DNA of 64,000 bases from Rhizobiales bacterium Y(2018). Lineage in GTDB: Bacteria > Pseudomonadota > Alphaproteobacteria > Rhizobiales > Aestuariivirgaceae. This document shows positions 60,172 through 64,000 of the stretch, piece by piece. The translations under genes and the position numbers were made by a program. The stretch covers positions 1-64,000 of the forward strand of contig SCPD01000005.1 in assembly GCA_005502925.1 (NCBI GenBank). The letters are read 5' to 3'. Position 1 is the first letter of the stretch, and every line of letters starts with the position of its first letter. The notes beneath the pieces were generated by a model. The model ran no database searches and was not told the DNA's origin. It saw only the letters and a program-made list of their open reading frames with translations.

Positions 60172-61281
60172 TTGACCGCAAAGGCCACAAAGCCCGGCGA
60201 CACGATGGTTCGCTTCGTGGACGTCCAGAAGAGCTATGACGGCAAGACACTGGTCGTCAAAAATCTTAATCTGGATATCGCCAAGGGCGAATTCGTCACC
60301 ATGCTGGGCCCGTCGGGCTCCGGCAAGACGACGACGCTCCTGATGCTCGCCGGCTTCGAGGCGGCCACCAGCGGCGAGATCTATCTCAACGGTCAGCCGA
60401 TCAGCGGGATGCCGCCGCACCGGCGCGGCATCGGCATGGTCTTCCAGAATTATGCCCTCTTCCCGCATATGACGGTGAACGAGAACCTCGCTTTCCCGCT
60501 CCAGGTCCGCCGCATGGACAAGGCCGAGATCGAGCGCCGGGTGAAAACCGCCCTCGAAATGGTCGAGCTGCCGGGGTTCGGCACCCGCCGCCCGGCCCAG
60601 CTGTCGGGCGGCCAGCAACAGCGCGTGGCCGTAGCTCGGGCGCTGGTCTTCGATCCCGATCTGGTGCTGATGGACGAGCCTCTGGGCGCGCTCGACAAGC
60701 AGCTGCGCGAGCAGATGCAATATGAGATCCGCCATCTGCATGACCGGCTCGGCATCACCGTCGTCTATGTCACCCATGACCAGGGCGAAGCGCTCACCAT
60801 GTCGGACCGCATCGCCGTCTTCAATGACGGTGTCATCCAGCAGCTCTCGACCCCGGCCGAACTCTATGAGCGGCCGCAGAACTCCTTCGTCGCCAAGTTC
60901 ATCGGCGAAAACAACCGCTTGCGCGGTATCGTCGAGGAGATTGGCAGCGGCAATTCCTGCGCCGTACGGCTCTCGTCCGGCGAGCTTATCAATGCCTCCG
61001 CCGTGAAGGTGGCAAAAAAGGGCGATCGCACCTTGCTGTCGCTGCGCCCGGAGCGGGTGAAGATCAATCCGGCGGCAAACGGTGCCGCCAATGTCGTCGA
61101 TGGCAACATCGAAGAGATCATCTATCTCGGCGATCATGTCCGCACCCGGCTGAAGGTGGCCGATCAGTCCGATTTTATCGTGAAAATTCCCAACAACACC
61201 GACCGCCCCGCCCTCAAGGAAGGGATGAAGGTCAAGATCGGCTGGTCGGCGGAGGATTGCCGGGCGCTCGACGATATTTAA
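60172..61281 (+). CDS. potA: polyamine/Fe-type ABC transporter ATP-binding protein (PotA-like)
   Basis: The protein has 369 residues. Walker A is LGPSGSGKTTTLLM, the signature [15 protein letters not shown], Walker B LVLMDEPLGALDKQL and the switch VTHDQGEAL, followed by a TOBE domain (VVDGNIEEIIYLGDHVRT). TTG 60172 has GAGGGAGG upstream; ATG 60205 is alternative. It converges on the two permease genes of its presumed system, an unusual layout. Confidence 0.85.
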   Translation: MTAKATKPGDTMVRFVDVQKSYDGKTLVVKNLNLDIAKGEFVTMLGPSGSGKTTTLLMLAGFEAATSGEIYLNGQPISGMPPHRRGIGMVFQNYALFPHMTVNENLAFPLQVRRMDKAEIERRVKTALEMVELPGFGTRRPAQLSGGQQQRVAVARALVFDPDLVLMDEPLGALDKQLREQMQYEIRHLHDRLGITVVYVTHDQGEALTMSDRIAVFNDGVIQQLSTPAELYERPQNSFVAKFIGENNRLRGIVEEIGSGNSCAVRLSSGELINASAVKVAKKGDRTLLSLRPERVKINPAANGAANVVDGNIEEIIYLGDHVRTRLKVADQSDFIVKIPNNTDRPALKEGMKVKIGWSAEDCRALDDI

Positions 61282-61292
61282 ACCGACCCTCC

Positions 61293-61400
61293 CCCTGAGG
61301 CGCCCGGCGAAGCCGGGCCTCGAAGGGTGGCAAGCGGCATGATCTTTGTCCCTGGATCATGCTTCGAGGCTCGCTTTGCTCGCACCTCAGCATGAGGACC
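61293..61400. repeat. composite inverted repeat between potA and the permease gene
   Basis: GCCCGGC-GAA-GCCGGGC (61302-61318) is a perfect hairpin inside a CCTGAGG/CCTCGAAGG frame. From 61359, CATGCTTCGAGG faces CCTCAGCATG, flanking a GCTCGCTTTGCTCGC core. The second part matches a very common rhizobial palindromic element. Such repeats between convergent genes often act as terminators. Confidence 0.65.
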
Positions 61401-61404
61401 AAGG

Positions 61405-62232
61405 TCAGGTAATGCCTCTGAGCCTTTCCGACCGGCGCCGCAACAATTCGACGCCGATGAGGAGGCAGATCGACAGTATCACCTGAACCGTCGCCGCGGC
61501 GGTGATCGTCGGGCTGATCATCTCGCGGATGCCGCTGAACATCTGTTTCGGCAGCGTGCGTTGCTCGGCGCTCGACAGGAACAGCGCCACCACGACCTCG
61601 TCGAAGGACGTCACGAAGGCGAAGAGCGCGCCTGAGATAACGCCCGGCAGGATGAGCGGCAGGATCACCCGCCGGAACACTGTGACAGGCGCAGCACCCA
61701 GCCCCTGCGCGGCGCGCTGCAGGCTCCAGTCGAAATTGGTGAGCGTCGAGGTCACCGCGATCACCACGAAAGGTGTGGCGAGCGCCGTATGAGCGAGCGC
61801 CAGGCCGGTGAAGGTGCCGATCAGCCCGAAATAACCAAAGGACATGAAGACCGCGACCGCGACGACGATCACCGGCACGATCATCGGCAGCAGCAATATG
61901 CCGAGGATCACGCTGCGCGCCGGCAGATGCGCGCGCGACAGGCCGAGCGCCGCCATGGTGCCGAGCGCCGTCGACACGATGGTGACCGTGATGGCGAGCT
62001 TGATGCTCAGGAATAAAGCGCCGGTCCAGCGCTCATTGCCGAAGAAATCCTCATACCATCTGAGCGACAGGCCCGGCATCGGATAGGTGAAATAGGGCTC
62101 GGCATTGAAGGAAAGGGGCACGATGGCGAGGATCGGCGCGATCAGGAACAGGAGCACAAGGGCGGTGAAAATCCAGCCGCCATAGAACAGCGCCTTTTCG
62201 ATCGGCATGGCATAGGGGGCGGGTTTCAGCAT
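61405..62232 (-). CDS. potC: polyamine-type ABC transporter permease (PotC-like)
   Basis: The protein has 275 residues and six helices. The EAA loop is LQRAAQGLGAAPVTVFRRVILPLILPG. FVTSFDEVVVALFLSSAEQRTLP is typical of the PotC/YdcV branch. It is encoded four bases after the PotB-like gene. Confidence 0.87.
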   Translation of the reverse strand: MLKPAPYAMPIEKALFYGGWIFTALVLLFLIAPILAIVPLSFNAEPYFTYPMPGLSLRWYEDFFGNERWTGALFLSIKLAITVTIVSTALGTMAALGLSRAHLPARSVILGILLLPMIVPVIVVAVAVFMSFGYFGLIGTFTGLALAHTALATPFVVIAVTSTLTNFDWSLQRAAQGLGAAPVTVFRRVILPLILPGVISGALFAFVTSFDEVVVALFLSSAEQRTLPKQMFSGIREMISPTITAAATVQVILSICLLIGVELLRRRSERLRGIT

Positions 62233-62236
62233 GGAT

Positions 62237-63469
62237 TCAGCCGAGCTTCACTTTGTCGATGCCGACGATGCGATTGTAGACGAAGAACAGGACGAAGGTC
62301 GCGAAGAGCAGGATCAGACTGAGCGCGCTCGCTTTGCCCCAATTGTTCTCCTGGTTCATGGCCGAGGCGATGACGCCCGAGACCATCTGGTCCGACGCGC
62401 CGCCGACCAGCGCCGGGGTGATATAATAGCCGAGGCAGAGGATGAAGGTGAGCAGGCAGCCGGCGCCTATACCCGGCAGCGTCAGCGGCAGGTAGACGCG
62501 GAAGAAGGAATAGAGCGGCCCGCCGCCGAGCGAGCGCGCCGCGCGCATATAGGACGGCGATATGCCTTTCATCACGCCATAGATCGGCAGAAGCGTGAAG
62601 GGCAATTGGATATGCACCATCGCCGTCACCGTGCCGAAGCGGCTGAAGATCAGCTTGAACGGCCCGTCGGAGAGATGCAGGAACTGGATGAGATTGTTGA
62701 CTGGGCCATTGTCCTGGAGCAGCACGAACCACGCCGTGGTGCGCACCAATAGCGATGTCCAGAACGGCACCAGGATGAAGATGAGCAGGAGATTGGCGAG
62801 CCGCTCCGGCGCGTGGGCCAGCATGAAGGCGACGGGATAAGCGAGCGCCAGGGTGATCAGCGTCACCAGCGCGCTGATATAGAAGGTGCGCAGGAGGACA
62901 TTGATATAGACCGCCTGCGACTTGGCGACCGGCACGATGTTATTGTCGACATTACGCTCGAGATCGAGCGAGCGCAGCAGATAGAAATCGGTATAGGAGC
63001 GTCCCGCCTGCTTGATCTTGGCCCAGATCAGGCGGTCGCCCCACATCTTGTCGAGCGCGATGAGCTGATCCTTGTAGGGCGGCGCCGTCATCTCCGTGGC
63101 CTTGTTCGCCGCGGCGATGACCTTGCTGCGCACGCCGGAGATTTCGTAGTTCAGCCTTTTGCCGACGAGCGCGGCGCTGTTGGTTTCGGCGACTTTCTTG
63201 AAGTCCGCCACCAGCGCCGCATAGGTAGCCTCGTCGGGAAGATCCTTGCCGTCCCAATTCTGCAAGGCCTGCAAAGTCGTGGGAAGCGTCTGCGCCACAC
63301 TTGGATCATAGATGGCGCGCGACAGCAGATAGATGACGGGCGCGGCGAAGGTGACGACGACGAACAGCAGCAAGGGGAGGATGAGAACCGCCGCGCGCAA
63401 ATGGCCGCGCCGCTCGGCAGCAGCGAATTGCCACGGTAGCCTTGGCGCCGTCGCGACGGTCTCAGTCAT
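62237..63469 (-). CDS. potB: polyamine-type ABC transporter permease with large periplasmic insert (PotB-like)
   Basis: The protein has 410 residues. TM1 lies at about 27-52. About 135 mostly hydrophilic, helical residues (PSVAQTLPTTLQALQNWDGK to AGRSYTDFYLL) separate it from TM2 near residue 190, whereas ordinary PotB has a short loop. The EAA loop MRAARSLGGGPLYSFFRVYLPLTLPG is intact. The insert may form a periplasmic domain contacting the binding protein. Confidence 0.85.
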   Translation of the reverse strand: MTETVATAPRLPWQFAAAERRGHLRAAVLILPLLLFVVVTFAAPVIYLLSRAIYDPSVAQTLPTTLQALQNWDGKDLPDEATYAALVADFKKVAETNSAALVGKRLNYEISGVRSKVIAAANKATEMTAPPYKDQLIALDKMWGDRLIWAKIKQAGRSYTDFYLLRSLDLERNVDNNIVPVAKSQAVYINVLLRTFYISALVTLITLALAYPVAFMLAHAPERLANLLLIFILVPFWTSLLVRTTAWFVLLQDNGPVNNLIQFLHLSDGPFKLIFSRFGTVTAMVHIQLPFTLLPIYGVMKGISPSYMRAARSLGGGPLYSFFRVYLPLTLPGIGAGCLLTFILCLGYYITPALVGGASDQMVSGVIASAMNQENNWGKASALSLILLFATFVLFFVYNRIVGIDKVKLG

Positions 63470-63489
63470 TCTTCAGCCATTTCGAGATC

Positions 63490-63511
63490 GCGGGGGCTTT
63501 TCAGCCCCCGC
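63490..63511 (-). other. intercistronic hairpin between binding-protein and permease genes
   Basis: GCGGGGGCT (63490-63498) and AGCCCCCGC (63503-63511) form a perfect 9-bp stem with a four-base loop. It lies between the binding-protein stop and the permease start; such hairpins stabilise the binding-protein mRNA or cause partial termination, giving more binding protein than permease. No T-run follows on the minus strand. Confidence 0.6.
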
Positions 63512-63522
63512 TATCGTGACGT

Positions 63523-64000
63523 TTATTGCGCCACCCAGACATTGAAGCGCTCACGCAATGCGTCGAGATTGTCACCCCAGAATTTCGCATTGACGATGAA
63601 ACCGGTCTTCATGTTGTCCGGATTGGTGGGCAGATCAGGCGTGATCTTGGGATTGGTATCGGCGATCGCGTTCTTGTTGCCCGGGCCATAGGAGATGTAG
63701 TTCGTCTGGTCGGCCTGGCGGTCGGCGCGGCCGGCAAAGGCGATGAACTTGTAAGCCGTGTCGCGGTGCTTGGAGCCCTTCACGACATTCCAGCCCTGCC
63801 AGTCGAGCGCCTGGTGATCCCACAGCACGGCGAAAGGCTTCTTGTCCTCATGCACGGCCTTGTAGATACGGCCGTTCCACGCCGACGTGAGAACCACCTG
63901 GCCGTCGGCGAGGAGTTGCGGCGGCTGGGCGCCAGCTTCCCACCACACGACATCCTTCTTGATCGTGTCGAGCTTGGCGAAAGCGCGATCGACACCCTCG
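63523..64000 (-). CDS. polyamine-type ABC substrate-binding protein, C-terminal part (partial)
   Basis: About 159 C-terminal residues are in the window; the start lies beyond base 64000. The visible end resembles PotD (YDCS-like) proteins: VVWWEAGAQPPQLLADGQVV, LDWQGWNVVKGSKHRDTAYK and NAKFWGDNLDALRERFNVW. It is followed by the PotB- and PotC-like genes, so it is the true partner of this system. Confidence 0.85.
   Translation of the reverse strand, partial: EGVDRAFAKLDTIKKDVVWWEAGAQPPQLLADGQVVLTSAWNGRIYKAVHEDKKPFAVLWDHQALDWQGWNVVKGSKHRDTAYKFIAFAGRADRQADQTNYISYGPGNKNAIADTNPKITPDLPTNPDNMKTGFIVNAKFWGDNLDALRERFNVWVAQ

Noticed and set aside
60067-61137. 356-codon frame antisense to the PotA-like ATPase
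   Set aside because: Shadow frame; the sense strand shows all ABC motifs.
1-64000. CRISPR array, prophage or insertion sequence
   Set aside because: No regularly spaced direct repeats, transposase, integrase or phage structural gene was found; the repeats seen are intergenic palindromes.

Overview
The window is a GC-rich stretch of an alphaproteobacterial chromosome, most likely from the order Hyphomicrobiales (Rhizobiales). The evidence is the gene families and the intergenic palindromic repeats with GATCACG/AGCGCG arms, which resemble rhizobial repeats. The core neighbourhoods yggT-DUF167-folD, ppa, cbpA-cbpM and typA mark it as chromosome, and many ABC importers suggest a soil or plant-associated heterotroph. 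No rRNA, CRISPR array, transposase or integrase was seen.

Layout. 1-600: the end of an unknown gene, tRNA-Thr(CGU) and a small secreted protein. 769-6600: a disturbed region in which a [secreted protein + SDR] pair is present twice, each copy missing a different member. Between the copies lies an AT-richer minus-strand cassette of a DUF2235 (Tle1-like) hydrolase with two small exported proteins, and a HEAT-like gene sits inside the first copy. 6587-9700: an FAD-linked D-2-hydroxyacid dehydrogenase and small orphan genes. 9757-17693: a nine-gene minus-strand catabolic operon with an ABC importer of the PF04392 type, a stand-alone lipoyl protein, E1 alpha, E1 beta, a class III aminotransferase, a stand-alone E2 catalytic domain and an IclR regulator; paired operator-like repeats precede its first gene. 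17877-23600: two L,D-transpeptidases, a cupin regulator divergent from an agmatinase-family gene, and a pocket of orphan genes.

23781-30803: a LysR regulator followed by a complete fdsGBA-fdhD-fdsD operon for molybdenum-dependent, NAD-linked formate dehydrogenase. 32826-37006: a minus-strand operon resembling Amadori-compound (fructosyl-amine) catabolism, with a SIS deglycase, PfkB kinase, FAD amine oxidase, SMP-30 lactonase and tautomerase. 37796-39477: tRNA-Ala(CGC), yggT, DUF167 and folD. 39485-46249: an Lrp regulator divergent from a saccharopine-dehydrogenase-like gene, then a polar amino acid/opine-type ABC importer coupled to a ureohydrolase, with a LysR gene upstream. 46277-50649: ppa, cbpM, cbpA and typA. 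50856-56055: an anion permease, two tandem Tat-exported PhoD phosphatases and a HIRAN/TerB-like protein. 56182-64000: an orphan polyamine-type binding protein, an SsuABC-type importer, and a polyamine-type ABC system whose ATPase converges on its permeases; its binding protein runs off the window.

The most interesting parts are the split 2-oxoacid dehydrogenase operon, which lacks both an E3 gene and an E3-binding domain, the candidate effector/immunity cassette between two reciprocally decayed copies, the Amadori-type operon, and a family of two-hairpin intergenic repeats whose stems differ by compensatory changes.
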